Positions 35,425 through 45,057 of a stretch of 64,000 bases of DNA are shown here, one piece after another (position 1 is the first letter of the stretch; every line of letters starts with the position of its first letter). The DNA is taken from contig JAUQVX010000002.1 of NCBI GenBank assembly GCA_039794565.1, forward strand, positions 290,194 through 354,193, given 5' to 3'. The stretch is from Gloeomargarita sp. SRBZ-1_bins_9. Lineage in GTDB: Bacteria > Cyanobacteriota > Cyanobacteriia > Gloeomargaritales > Gloeomargaritaceae. Below the pieces are notes generated by a model, which was not told the DNA's origin, made no database searches, and saw nothing but the letters and a program-made list of their open reading frames with translations. Both the position numbers and the translations under genes were made by a program.

Positions 35425-35891
35425 CCCGGATTCTCGGGTTTGACCCGGGGCTGGCAACCCTGGGCTACGGGGTCATCGACATCGAACAGCGGCGGCCTGT
35501 GGTGCGGGATTTCGGCGTTATCGTCACCGCGCCGGATTTGTCCTTGGGCCAACGGCTATGCGTGCTGTATCAGGACCTGCACACCCTACTGGACCAATGG
35601 CAACCGGACCAGGCAGCAGCAGAAAAATTGTTTTTCTACCGCATGGCCAATACGATTGCCGTGGCCCAGGCGCGGGGGGTGTTGGTGCTGGTGCTAGCCC
35701 AACGGGGATTGACCCTACAGGAATTTGCCCCGCCCCAGGTGAAACAGGCCCTCACCGGTTACGGCAAGGCGGCCAAACACCTGGTGCAGCAGGCTGTACA
35801 ACAGGAACTACAACTGCCCACCCTCCCCCAACCCGACGACGCCGCCGATGCCCTGGCTGTGGCCCTGACCGCCAGCCGTTACCTGGGCTAA
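35421..35891 (+). CDS. ruvC: Holliday junction resolvase RuvC
   Basis: A 156-aa endonuclease that resolves Holliday junctions with RuvAB. The catalytic acidic set is present: Asp7 in [14 protein letters not shown], Glu in [14 protein letters not shown], and the C-terminal pair in [13 protein letters not shown]. The conserved [14 protein letters not shown] is also seen. Length is normal, slightly short at the C-terminus. It is translationally coupled to thiS. Confidence 0.95.
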   Translation: MTRILGFDPGLATLGYGVIDIEQRRPVVRDFGVIVTAPDLSLGQRLCVLYQDLHTLLDQWQPDQAAAEKLFFYRMANTIAVAQARGVLVLVLAQRGLTLQEFAPPQVKQALTGYGKAAKHLVQQAVQQELQLPTLPQPDDAADALAVALTASRYLG

Positions 35892-35938
35892 AATGGGGGG
35901 CAAGTCCCTAGAACTCACCCCCTTGGCCGCTCTAGGCT

Positions 35939-36526
35939 CTACTTCGTCCACACCGTGCCGTTGGACCAGCGGATGCAGGTGGGACTCACCAAGGTGCCTG
36001 TGAAGGTGGCGTCATCCGGGAAGGTCACCTGGGCTTGGCTGGGGCTTATCAACCGGCCCGTGGCCGTGGGACGCCTGTAGGCCGCCATATTGACCCTGAG
36101 ACTGCGTCCGGTTTGTTCCACGATGGGTCCTGGCACCCCCTCATACTTCCACTTGCCGGCAAAGTTCAGGGCCTGCCAGACGGTGCCGTTGTTCCAGCGG
36201 ATATTGCCCTGGCCGTCCAAGGTGCCAATGAACGTGCCGTCATCCGGAAAGGTCACTTGAATTTGATTGGGGCCAATGAACTTGCCGGTGGCCGGGGGGC
36301 GACGATAGGCGGACATATCCACCCGCAACTCGCCACCATGTTCAGTGACAACCGGCCCTGGCCGCCCAGCAAAATGCCATTGGCCATTGACTGGGGAACA
36401 ATAACTGGCCGAGGGTTTTGCCTGGACAGCCGGTGCCAACCCAACCGCAGCGGTCAAAGCCGTCGTTGCCGTAACCAACATGAGATGGGCGAAGCCCTTT
36501 TGGACCTGAACGAGATGCCGTTTCAT
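35939..36526 (-). CDS. Secreted protein of two tandem beta-rich repeats
   Basis: A 195-aa protein. An N-terminal signal peptide (LMLVTATTALTAAVGLAPAVQA-KP) is followed by two copies of a repeat of about 70 residues. Each has a W..(A)G.PGP(V/I)VE..G core, then R(V)(D/N)M(S/A)AYRRP.ATG, then QVTFPDD.TF.GTL, and ends IRW(N/S)NGTVW. Two near-identical repeats suggest recent internal duplication and a beta-sandwich or beta-propeller-like exported domain. Similar repeats occur in cyanobacterial hypotheticals; no enzymatic motif is seen. ATG 36526 is chosen because the 32 residues upstream of it are basic and poorly signal-like. Confidence 0.75.
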   Translation of the reverse strand: MKRHLVQVQKGFAHLMLVTATTALTAAVGLAPAVQAKPSASYCSPVNGQWHFAGRPGPVVTEHGGELRVDMSAYRRPPATGKFIGPNQIQVTFPDDGTFIGTLDGQGNIRWNNGTVWQALNFAGKWKYEGVPGPIVEQTGRSLRVNMAAYRRPTATGRLISPSQAQVTFPDDATFTGTLVSPTCIRWSNGTVWTK

Positions 36527-36920
36527 GGCGCTACTCCCAAGAAATGAGTCTGTTAACATGGCTGCCCACCAATGAATGAGAAACCGACTCAATCGCCGCC
36601 GCAGCCGAAACTGAATAAGCATTCTGAGTTGACTTCCCCATCACCAATAGCAGCTTAATTTCACTTTAGGCCGCCCCTTGCTTGTTGAGGGTGATCGGGG
36701 TCAGGAAACACCGGTGATCGGCATCAACTTAGGGAACGGGGTCATCAAAGCCCACATTCACCCCGGAAATGGCTCATTTTTTACCGACTAGAGAGTCCCT
36801 AATTCAATGCTCTAGTGGGTCTGGCTGCCCCCTCCAGTGTTAAACAAATGCTGAAGAAATGCCTAGTCCCCCAACAGCCCCTGGATAATGGGATTGTCCG
36901 CTCACGCCGAGGTGTGTTGT
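36527..36920. other. Divergent regulatory spacer between the two-repeat protein and glgP
   Basis: About 394 bases, the longest gene-free stretch in the window. It contains a direct repeat GGTGATCGG at 36690-36698 and 36713-36721 (23 bp apart) and an inverted repeat ACTAGAG (36787-36793)/CTCTAGT (36810-36816). I see no tRNA and no convincing coding frame. It probably holds promoters and operators for both flanking genes; I could not find a clean -35/-10 pair. Confidence 0.5.
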
Positions 36921-39449
36921 ATGACGACGGCGACGCCGACTGCGACCCAGCCCCTGTACGAGGACGACCGCACCGGGTTGAGTGTCGAGAGCCTCAAGCG
37001 CGCCTTCATTGACAATCTCTTTTACGTTCAGGGCAAGTTTCCCCAGATTGCCACCCAAAACGACTACTACATGGCCCTGGCCTACACGGTACGCGACCGT
37101 ATGTTGCAGCGGTGGATCAGCACGGCGGAAACCTACACCAAGCAGCGCTCCCGCACGGTGTGCTACCTCTCGGCGGAATTTTTAACCGGGCCGCACCTGG
37201 GCAACAACCTGATCAACCTGGGGATTTATGACCAGGTAAAGCAGGCGATTACGGAACTGGGTTTGGATTTTGAGGCGCTGCTGTACCGGGAGGAGGAACC
37301 GGGTTTGGGCAATGGGGGCTTGGGGCGGTTGGCGGCCTGTTTTTTGGACTCCCTGGCGACGCTGCAAATTCCCGCCATTGGCTATGGCATTCGTTACGAA
37401 TTCGGCATTTTTGACCAGGAGATTCGCGACGGCTGGCAGGTGGAAATTACAGACAAATGGCTGCGCTTTGGCAATCCCTGGGAAATTGCTCGACCGGAAT
37501 GGGCGGTGGAGGTAAAATTGGGGGGCTACACGGAACCCTACACCGATGAACAGGGCCGCTACCGGGTGCGTTGGCATCCCCATCAAGTCATTAAGGGTGT
37601 GCCCTACGATACCCCCATTCCCGGCTATTTGGTCAATACAGCCAACACCCTACGTTTGTGGAAAGCCGAGGCCCCCGAGTCCTTTGATTTTGCTGCCTTT
37701 AACCGGGGGGATTACTACGGGGCGGTGGAGGAAAAAATCATTTCCGAAAACGTCACCAAGGTCCTGTATCCCAATGACGAACCTATCCAGGGGAAACGCC
37801 TACGCCTGGTGCAGCAAATTTTCTTCGTTTCCTGCTCACTCCAGGACATGTTCCGTATCTTGAAGGGGCAGGGGATTCCGGTCACCGATTTCCACAAAAA
37901 ATTTGCCCTCCAGCTCAACGACACCCACCCGGCGATTGCCGTCGCGGAACTGATGCGCCTGCTGGTGGATGAGCATCACCTGGACTGGGACAGGGCCTGG
38001 GAGATCACCACCCAAAGTTGCGCCTACACCAACCACACCCTGCTGCCGGAAGCCCTAGAGCGCTGGCCGGTGGATATGTTTGCGTCTCTTTTGCCGCGCC
38101 ATTTGGAAATCATCTACGAGATCAACCGGCGGTTTTTGGACCTGGTGCGGGAGCGCTTCCCGGGGGATGTGGGCAAGGTGCAGCGCCTGTCGTTGATTGA
38201 CGAAAGCGGCGAACGCTACGTGCGCATGGCTCATCTGGCCACCGTGGGCAGCAAAACGGTTAACGGCGTCGCGCAATTGCACACGGAATTACTCAAACAA
38301 ACGGTGCTCAAGGACTTTTACGACCTGTGGCCCGAGAAGTTCCAAAACAAGACCAACGGGGTGACCCTGCGGCGCTGGTTGTTGCTGAGCAATTTGCGTC
38401 TGAGCCGGTTAATTGCCAGCCGCATTGGCAAGGATTGGGTGACTGATTACGAGCAACTGCGGCGGTTAGAAGACCACGTGGAAGACCCTCAATTCCGGCA
38501 GGCCTGGCGCGACTGTAAACGGGCGATTAAAGCCGAACTGGCGGACTTTATCCGGGAGCGCACCGGTGTGGTGGTGGACCCGGATTCCCTGTTTGATGTG
38601 CAGGTCAAACGCATCCACGAGTACAAGCGGCAACACCTGCAGGCGCTGCACATCATTGCCTTGTATAACCGGCTCAAGCGCCACCCCGAGCTGGTAATTC
38701 CCCCCCGCACCTTTATCTTCGGTGGCAAGGCGGCCCCCGGCTACTTCATGGCCAAACTCATCATCAAGTTGATTAACTCCCTGGCGGAGGTGGTCAACAC
38801 CGACCCAGACCTGCAAGGGCGGCTCAAGGTGGTGTTTTTACCCGACTACAACGTGAAGTTGGCCCAGCGGGTGTTTCCGGCAGCCGATTTGTCGGAGCAG
38901 ATTTCCACGGCGGGCAAGGAGGCCTCCGGCACCGGGAACATGAAATTTGCCCTCAACGGCGCGGTGACCATCGGGACGCTGGATGGGGCCAACATCGAAA
39001 TTCGGGAGCGGGTCGGGGCGGAAAATTTCTTCCTGTTTGGGTTGACGGCCCCGGAGGTCATGGCCCTGCGTGCCCAAGGCTACCGCCCCTGGGAGTACTA
39101 CAACGGCAACCCGGTGCTCAAGGAGGCCATTGACCAGATCGCCGGCGGTGTCTTTTCCCGGGGGGATACGTCCCTGTTTCGACCCCTGGTGGACTCCCTG
39201 CTCAACCACGACCCCTATGTCCTGCTGGCAGATTTTCAGTCCTTTTTGGACTGCCAAGACCGGGTGAGCCAGGCCTACCAAGACCCCGATCGCTGGACCC
39301 GCATGTCCATCCTCAATACGGCCCGCACGGGGTACTTTTCCTCGGACCGGACCATCCAGGAATACTGCCGGGACATTTGGCAGGTGTCGCCCGTGCCCAT
39401 CGAACTCAAGTCCTACGACCACAATCAGGCCGGCCAGCGGTTGGTGTAG
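36921..39449 (+). CDS. glgP: Glycogen/maltodextrin phosphorylase
   Basis: An 842-aa GT35 enzyme releasing glucose-1-phosphate from glycogen, with pyridoxal phosphate as cofactor. Seen: CYLSAEFLTGPHLGNNLINL, EEEPGLGNGGLGRLAACFLD, KFALQLNDTHPAIAVAEL, NKTNGVTLRRWLLLSN, VKRIHEYKRQHL, and the PLP lysine region ISTAGKEASGTGNMKFALNG. Length is normal. ATG 36921 (MTTATPTATQP) is chosen; ATG 36888 adds eleven residues. It is followed at short spacing by a phosphoglycerate-mutase-like gene and gap1, so it heads a glycogen-breakdown unit. Confidence 0.96.
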   Translation: MTTATPTATQPLYEDDRTGLSVESLKRAFIDNLFYVQGKFPQIATQNDYYMALAYTVRDRMLQRWISTAETYTKQRSRTVCYLSAEFLTGPHLGNNLINLGIYDQVKQAITELGLDFEALLYREEEPGLGNGGLGRLAACFLDSLATLQIPAIGYGIRYEFGIFDQEIRDGWQVEITDKWLRFGNPWEIARPEWAVEVKLGGYTEPYTDEQGRYRVRWHPHQVIKGVPYDTPIPGYLVNTANTLRLWKAEAPESFDFAAFNRGDYYGAVEEKIISENVTKVLYPNDEPIQGKRLRLVQQIFFVSCSLQDMFRILKGQGIPVTDFHKKFALQLNDTHPAIAVAELMRLLVDEHHLDWDRAWEITTQSCAYTNHTLLPEALERWPVDMFASLLPRHLEIIYEINRRFLDLVRERFPGDVGKVQRLSLIDESGERYVRMAHLATVGSKTVNGVAQLHTELLKQTVLKDFYDLWPEKFQNKTNGVTLRRWLLLSNLRLSRLIASRIGKDWVTDYEQLRRLEDHVEDPQFRQAWRDCKRAIKAELADFIRERTGVVVDPDSLFDVQVKRIHEYKRQHLQALHIIALYNRLKRHPELVIPPRTFIFGGKAAPGYFMAKLIIKLINSLAEVVNTDPDLQGRLKVVFLPDYNVKLAQRVFPAADLSEQISTAGKEASGTGNMKFALNGAVTIGTLDGANIEIRERVGAENFFLFGLTAPEVMALRAQGYRPWEYYNGNPVLKEAIDQIAGGVFSRGDTSLFRPLVDSLLNHDPYVLLADFQSFLDCQDRVSQAYQDPDRWTRMSILNTARTGYFSSDRTIQEYCRDIWQVSPVPIELKSYDHNQAGQRLV

Positions 39450-39458
39450 GGGGGAAGT

Positions 39459-40100
39459 ATGGGGTTACATCTCTACCTGCTGCGTCACGGGGAAACCACC
39501 TTTAGCCAGACGGGGAGCTACTGCGGCCAACTGGACCCGGACCTGACCCCTGCGGGGCAACAGATGGCGGTGGAATTTGCCCAGGCCTATCGGCAGGTGC
39601 CCTGGAGGGCCATCTTCAGCAGCCCCCTGCGGCGGACGGTGGCAACGGCCAAACCCCTGGCGGAGGCGGTAGGACTGGGGATAGAACTGCGGGACGGGCT
39701 GCGGGAGGCCCACTACGGCGCTTGGGAAGGCCAAACCCCCGACTGGGTGAAGGCCCACTACCTGGAAGACTACATCCGCTGGATGACGGACCCGGCCTGG
39801 AATGCTCCCACTGGCGGGGGAGAAACAGCAGTCCAGGTGGCCAACCGCGCCCTGCCCGTGATTGCTGAAATTGAGGCGACGTATCCCGAGGGCCATGTGC
39901 TGGTGGTTTCCCACAAGGCCACCCTGCGGATCATCCTATGCAGCCTGTTGGGGATTGACCTGGGACGTTACCGGGATCGGATCAATGTGCTGGTGGCGTC
40001 TGTGAGTGTCATCCGCTTTACCCAGTACGGCCCGCTACTGGAGCGCATGGGGGACCGCAGCCATCTTAACCCCGAACTGCGGGCGCTACCGGGAACATAG
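39459..40100 (+). CDS. Histidine phosphatase (phosphoglycerate mutase-like)
   Basis: A 213-aa single-domain histidine phosphatase. The nucleophile motif is LYLLRHGETTFSQTGSYCG, the acid/base region is REAHYGAWEGQTPDWV, and the second His lies in VLVVSHKATLRII. It could be a phosphoglycerate mutase of lower glycolysis, which its position between glgP and gap1 favours. The family also covers CobC-like and sugar-phosphate phosphatases, and cofactor-dependent mutase activity is not proven by sequence. GGGGA precedes the ATG by 4 nt; spacing to glgP is 9 nt. Confidence 0.8.
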   Translation: MGLHLYLLRHGETTFSQTGSYCGQLDPDLTPAGQQMAVEFAQAYRQVPWRAIFSSPLRRTVATAKPLAEAVGLGIELRDGLREAHYGAWEGQTPDWVKAHYLEDYIRWMTDPAWNAPTGGGETAVQVANRALPVIAEIEATYPEGHVLVVSHKATLRIILCSLLGIDLGRYRDRINVLVASVSVIRFTQYGPLLERMGDRSHLNPELRALPGT

Positions 40101-41152
<1,052 letters not shown>

Positions 41153-41153
<1 letters not shown>

Positions 41154-42019
41154 TGGTTTGGTCCTGGCTGGGGCGGGGTTTACGGATCATCGCCGGCGTC
41201 TATGGGGGATTATTGTTAGTACTGTGGTTGGGCCAAGGACGGTTGATGTATTTCCCCAGTCGCCAGATCGTGGCCACGCCCCAGGATATCGGCCTGGCTT
41301 ATCAGGACCTGCGCCTGCAAACCGCTGATGGGGTGACGATTGCGGCCTGGTGGATTCCGGCAGCCGACCCCAACGCCCCAGTGATCCTGTTTGCCCATGG
41401 CAACGGCGGCAATATCAGCTACCGACTGCCCTACATGCGCATTTTTCACGGGCTGGGCCTGGCCAGCTTGTTTTTTGACTACCGGGGCTACGGCCAGAGC
41501 GAAGGCCAACCTAGCGAAGGGGGCACGTATCTAGATGGGGAGGCGGCCTGGCGCTATTTAACCCAGGATCGCCACATTCCTCCGGAGCGCATCGTCCTGT
41601 ACGGAGAGTCCCTGGGGGGAGGCATTGCCACCTATCTGGCGGTCCATTTTCCCGTCGCCGGCGTCATTTTGGGTTCGACCTTCACCAGCATCCCCGATGT
41701 GGCCAGGGAACTTTTTCCCTTCTTACCCGTGGACCTGCTGGCCCAATTCCAGTACAACAACCTGGAGCGCATCCGCCAGATTCGCGTGCCGGTGCTGGTA
41801 ATTCACAGCCCCCAGGACGAAGTCATCCCCTTTGCCCACGGCCAACGGCTCTACGCCGCCGCCAACGAACCCAAAGACTTCCTGGAAATCCAGGGCAGCC
41901 ACAACGAGGGCTTTTTGGATTCCTTGCCCGTTTACGAAGCAGGTATTCGTCGGTTTATTGAGAAAATTTTTTATCAAAACTACTGGAATATGAACTCGGA
42001 TGGTGATACTGCCCGCTAA
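41153..42019 (+). CDS. Membrane-anchored alpha/beta hydrolase (BEM46-like)
   Basis: A 288-aa protein. One N-terminal transmembrane helix (residues about 8-24, GLRIIAGVYGGLLLVLWLG) is followed by a serine-hydrolase domain: VILFAHGNGGNISYRLPY (oxyanion), LFFDYRGYGQSEG, nucleophile elbow VLYGESLGGGIATYLA, Asp in VLVIHSPQDEVIP, and His in IQGSHNEGF. The triad is intact. The family includes putative lipases and peptidases with unknown natural substrates. Its ATG overlaps the gap1 TGA (TGATG), so it is coupled to the glycolytic unit. Confidence 0.85.
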
Positions 42020-42057
42020 AGGGACTCCCCTGTTGTGCTGGTAAGGGCTTAGGCAAA

Positions 42058-42097
42058 AATATGAAAACAATCTGACTTTAATATGAAGAGAATATGA
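42058..42097 (+). repeat. Three helically phased direct repeats (AATATGA) upstream of the GDT1-type gene
   Basis: AATATGA occurs at 42058-42064, 42080-42086 and 42091-42097. Spacings are 22 and 11 bp, so all three face the same side of the helix. They end 11 bp before the -35 element listed next. This looks like an operator for a response regulator of the OmpR type; the regulator is unknown. Confidence 0.55.
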
Positions 42098-42108
42098 TTT
42101 TCCGTGGA

Positions 42109-42137
42109 TTGCCTTGGGAATTTTATCCCCCTAAAAT
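42109..42137 (+). promoter_or_regulatory. Sigma70-type promoter for the GDT1/UPF0016 gene
   Basis: TTGCCT (42109-42114), a 17-bp spacer, TAAAAT (42132-42137), 27 bp before the ATG at 42165. It has optimal spacing and is the cleanest promoter in the window. Confidence 0.6.
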
Positions 42138-42164
42138 GGGGTTAGGTTAAGGAAAGGGTGACAC

Positions 42165-42449
42165 ATGGCAAACTTCATGGATTGGCGAGTATTTCTGGTG
42201 GTATTTAGCACAGTGTTTTTGGCGGAATTGGGGGACAAGACCCAGTTGGCGACGGTGTTGTTTGCCGCAGAACGCACGGCCAGTAAATGGTTAGTTTTTA
42301 GCGGGGCGGCGTTGGCGTTGGTGGCCACATCGGCGCTGGGGGTTTTAGTCGGGGAAGGGTTGGGTCATTTACTCCATCCCAAGTGGCTGCATACCATTGC
42401 CGGTGTGGGTTTTGTGGTAATTGGCGTGCTGACGATGATCAAAGCCTAG
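42165..42449 (+). CDS. Half-size GDT1/UPF0016 (TMEM165-like) cation exporter
   Basis: A 94-aa protein with about three hydrophobic helices and a single conserved FxAELGDKTQ motif (STVFLAELGDKTQLATVLFA). Full-length members (for example Mnx, the Mn exporter of Synechocystis) have two such repeats; this one has one, so it must form dimers or pair with a second half-size protein. No partner gene is adjacent. The family exports Mn2+ or Ca2+ in exchange for H+. It lies behind a good promoter and three phased repeats, which suggests metal-responsive control. Confidence 0.85.
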   Translation: MANFMDWRVFLVVFSTVFLAELGDKTQLATVLFAAERTASKWLVFSGAALALVATSALGVLVGEGLGHLLHPKWLHTIAGVGFVVIGVLTMIKA

Positions 42450-42493
42450 GGAAGTTGCCTTACTATAGTGGGGGTAACGATGGGGGCTTAAAC

Positions 42494-43024
42494 ATGCGTC
42501 CCTGGTGGTGGGGTGTGGGGGTTGTTGTCCTGGCGACAGGTTGTCAACTGGGACCGCGCTGGCAATGGGTGCAGGGGGAGGGGTTCCAGGTGCAACTGCC
42601 TGGTAGGCCCCGGTATGAGGAACGGCAACTGGAGACCCCCGTAGGGACAGTCAAGGCTCAGGCGTGGGGGGTCAACCGGCCTCGGGGGTCTTATGCCCTG
42701 GTGCTGACGGATTACCAGCAGCCGGTGGCCCGTTTGGCGGACTCGCCCTGGATGTGGGCGCAACTGAAGGCCCAGGCCCAGCAGCGGGTGCAAGGCCAAG
42801 TCATACAGGACCAAGCGCTGACCTTTGGGGGTTATCCGGGGCGGGAAATTGTCCTGCGCATTCCCCCAGAACGGCTCCAGGGGGGTGGCATCGCCCAGAT
42901 GCGCTTTTATTTTGTGGGGCAGCGGGTGTACGGACTCTATGCCATCGTGCCCCAGACCCTTCAGGAAGAAACGGTACAGTTTTTCGATTCGTTTCAAGTG
43001 AACGCCGGAACCCCTAGCCCTTGA
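42494..43024 (+). CDS. Putative lipoprotein of unknown function
   Basis: A 176-aa protein. Signal peptide with lipobox LATGC (residues about 13-17), so probably lipid-anchored on the outer face of the membrane. The mature part reads FQVQLPGRPRYEERQLETPV, then SYALVLTDYQ, GGYPGREIVLRIP and VYGLYAIVPQ. This small alpha/beta pattern resembles other bacterial lipoproteins that I cannot name. ATG 42494 is chosen from the lipobox position. It follows the cation exporter by 44 nt; cotranscription is possible. Confidence 0.7.
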   Translation: MRPWWWGVGVVVLATGCQLGPRWQWVQGEGFQVQLPGRPRYEERQLETPVGTVKAQAWGVNRPRGSYALVLTDYQQPVARLADSPWMWAQLKAQAQQRVQGQVIQDQALTFGGYPGREIVLRIPPERLQGGGIAQMRFYFVGQRVYGLYAIVPQTLQEETVQFFDSFQVNAGTPSP

Positions 43025-43041
43025 ATTAGAGTAGTGAGGGA

Positions 43042-45057
43042 GTGGCGCGTGAGGCCGTTGTGACCCGTCGCACTTGGCTGGAGACTGCGGAGTACGCCCT
43101 AGTGTTGGGGTCATTGGTGGGCACGGTAACGGCGGTGGTTTCCCAGCAAGTGTTGGCGGCGGTGGTGCCCTTGTCTTTAGCCTTGGCAGTCAACCTCATC
43201 CAGCGCAGCCAATTGGCGGCCAGCCAACAGCAGTTGTTGTTTCAGGTCCTGGAAAACCTCAACCAGCGCTACAGTACCGACTTCAAATTTCTCCGGCGAC
43301 GGTTACAGGAGTTGGCGTCCCTGCCGGAATCGGTGAATCTTCGACCCGTGGAACAGGCACTTCAGGAGTTACAGCAGGCCCTGGGGCGGTTGCAGGGGGA
43401 GATGAACCAGCGCCTGGCCCCGGTGGAGGGTTTGACCCTCGACCCCCTTTATCGGCAATTGCAGCAGTTACAGGAGCAGTACCGGCTGCTGTGTCAGGGA
43501 TTGACAGACCTTACCTGCCAGATAGATCAATTACCCCCGGCGCAACGGGTGAACCGCCTGGAACAGGGGTTGGAGCACCTACAACGCCAGACCGCCCAAC
43601 TGCAGGCCCACGTGCAGCAATTGCGCCAAATGCCAACGGTGGATGTGGGTGCGCTGGAGGCCCAAATTCAGTCCCTCAGCCAACAGCTTGTCGCCCCCCA
43701 AAGCCTGCAGGCCCAGCTCACAGCGCTAGAGACGGCCACCCAACAGCTACAAAGTGCGGTGCAACACCTGGGTGAGGAAGTGACTAACGCCAAGCAGGTC
43801 CAGCAACAGGTGGGTCGTTTGGAGCGGGAACTGCAACGCCAACACCAGCTAGCCTCCTTGGTGCAGCGACTGCGTCAGGAACTGGAGCAACTGACCACCC
43901 AGACTCAAAAGCAGCAGCATGTCACCCAAACCCTAGCCCAGGAATTGGGGGTGTGGCAAAACCGGTTGCGGGAATGGGAGCAGCAGCAGGACCTGGTGGC
44001 GCAACTCCAGCAGAAAGTCCAAACCCTACAACAACAGGCTGAGGGCTATCTGCACCGCACCGCTCTTTTGCCTTTGGTGACGGCTGTGGAGCGTTTGCAC
44101 CGGCGACAAACCCAGCACCAGCAGCAACTTGAACCCCTGGCGGCTGCCCTGGCTAGGCTGCAAAGTCAACTGGAACACATGCCGGACCCAGCCGCTCTGG
44201 CCACCCTGGAGCAACTGCAACGGCACATAGCCCAGTTACGGCAGGAGCAGGCTGCTGCCTTGGACCAGGTGAAAACGGAACTGGCGCAAACCCAAGCCCA
44301 ATTGCAGGCGGTTCCCCAACTCCAGCAACAATTGGCGGATGTGACGCAACTGGTGGCGCAGATGGACCACGGTCAGGGGGATTTGCGGGAGTACACTCAG
44401 ACCCTGGCCAGCCGGCAACAGCACATGGAGCAGCAGTGGCAGGCCACCCAGACCCAACTCCAGCAGGTGCCCCAGCAGGTGGCCGCAGCCGTACAAAGCT
44501 GGGCGGAAATCATCAACCAGCACCTGCGCCAGATTCCCCACTACCGCTATGAACTGGTGACGGACCGGTTTGGGGCGCAGCAGGTCCTCCAGGACGCCTT
44601 GGCCCAAACAACCCGAGAACTGGTCATCGTCTCCCCCTGGTTAAGCCAGCAGGTGATTGACCGCGCCTTTCTCCAGGGCCTGCGTCGCCTGTTGCAGCAG
44701 GGGGTGCAGGTGTACATCGGTTGGGGGGACGCCCAAGACCTGAAAAACCGGGAACTCCAGCGGGATGGCCGCAATCGCTGGCGCAGTGGTCCCGGTCGCT
44801 TTTCCTGGAAATACAACGCCCTGCCGGACCTGGAACAACTGGAGCAAGAATTTCCTGAGCAGTTTCATCTCAAGTTCTTGGGCACCCAGGAGCACTACCT
44901 AGTGAGTGACGACCGATTGGCGTTACTGGGAAGTCAGGCGCTCTTGGGAAACCCTAACCCCAGCCGGGAAATCAGCCTCAAAACCGACGACCCCCACCTA
45001 TGCCAGGACCTGCGCCGGCGTTTTCAGCGGGCCACCGACCTAGACACCCTGCCCTAG
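43042..45057 (+). CDS. Membrane-anchored long coiled-coil protein with degenerate PLD-like C-terminal domain
   Basis: A 671-aa protein. A short basic start is followed by a hydrophobic hairpin (residues about 17-50, YALVLGSLVGTVTAVVSQQV and AAVVPLSLALAVNLI). Residues about 60-500 are Gln/Leu-rich coiled-coil. The C-terminal 170 residues fit the phospholipase-D fold (TRELVIVSPWLSQQVID, RRLLQQGVQVYIGWG). The usual HxK motif (TxHEKxLLxDD) reads TQEHYLVSDDRLALLGS, so His is Gln and Lys is His; catalysis is doubtful. GTG 43042 has GAGGGAG upstream. Function unknown; it may tether DNA, RNA or membranes. The end overlaps the convergent amidotransferase gene by 18 nt. Confidence 0.72.
   Translation: MAREAVVTRRTWLETAEYALVLGSLVGTVTAVVSQQVLAAVVPLSLALAVNLIQRSQLAASQQQLLFQVLENLNQRYSTDFKFLRRRLQELASLPESVNLRPVEQALQELQQALGRLQGEMNQRLAPVEGLTLDPLYRQLQQLQEQYRLLCQGLTDLTCQIDQLPPAQRVNRLEQGLEHLQRQTAQLQAHVQQLRQMPTVDVGALEAQIQSLSQQLVAPQSLQAQLTALETATQQLQSAVQHLGEEVTNAKQVQQQVGRLERELQRQHQLASLVQRLRQELEQLTTQTQKQQHVTQTLAQELGVWQNRLREWEQQQDLVAQLQQKVQTLQQQAEGYLHRTALLPLVTAVERLHRRQTQHQQQLEPLAAALARLQSQLEHMPDPAALATLEQLQRHIAQLRQEQAAALDQVKTELAQTQAQLQAVPQLQQQLADVTQLVAQMDHGQGDLREYTQTLASRQQHMEQQWQATQTQLQQVPQQVAAAVQSWAEIINQHLRQIPHYRYELVTDRFGAQQVLQDALAQTTRELVIVSPWLSQQVIDRAFLQGLRRLLQQGVQVYIGWGDAQDLKNRELQRDGRNRWRSGPGRFSWKYNALPDLEQLEQEFPEQFHLKFLGTQEHYLVSDDRLALLGSQALLGNPNPSREISLKTDDPHLCQDLRRRFQRATDLDTLP

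Noticed and set aside
43042..45057. PLD-type restriction or defence nuclease
   Set aside because: HxK residues are lost and neighbours are ordinary housekeeping genes; no methylase, helicase or defence gene is present.
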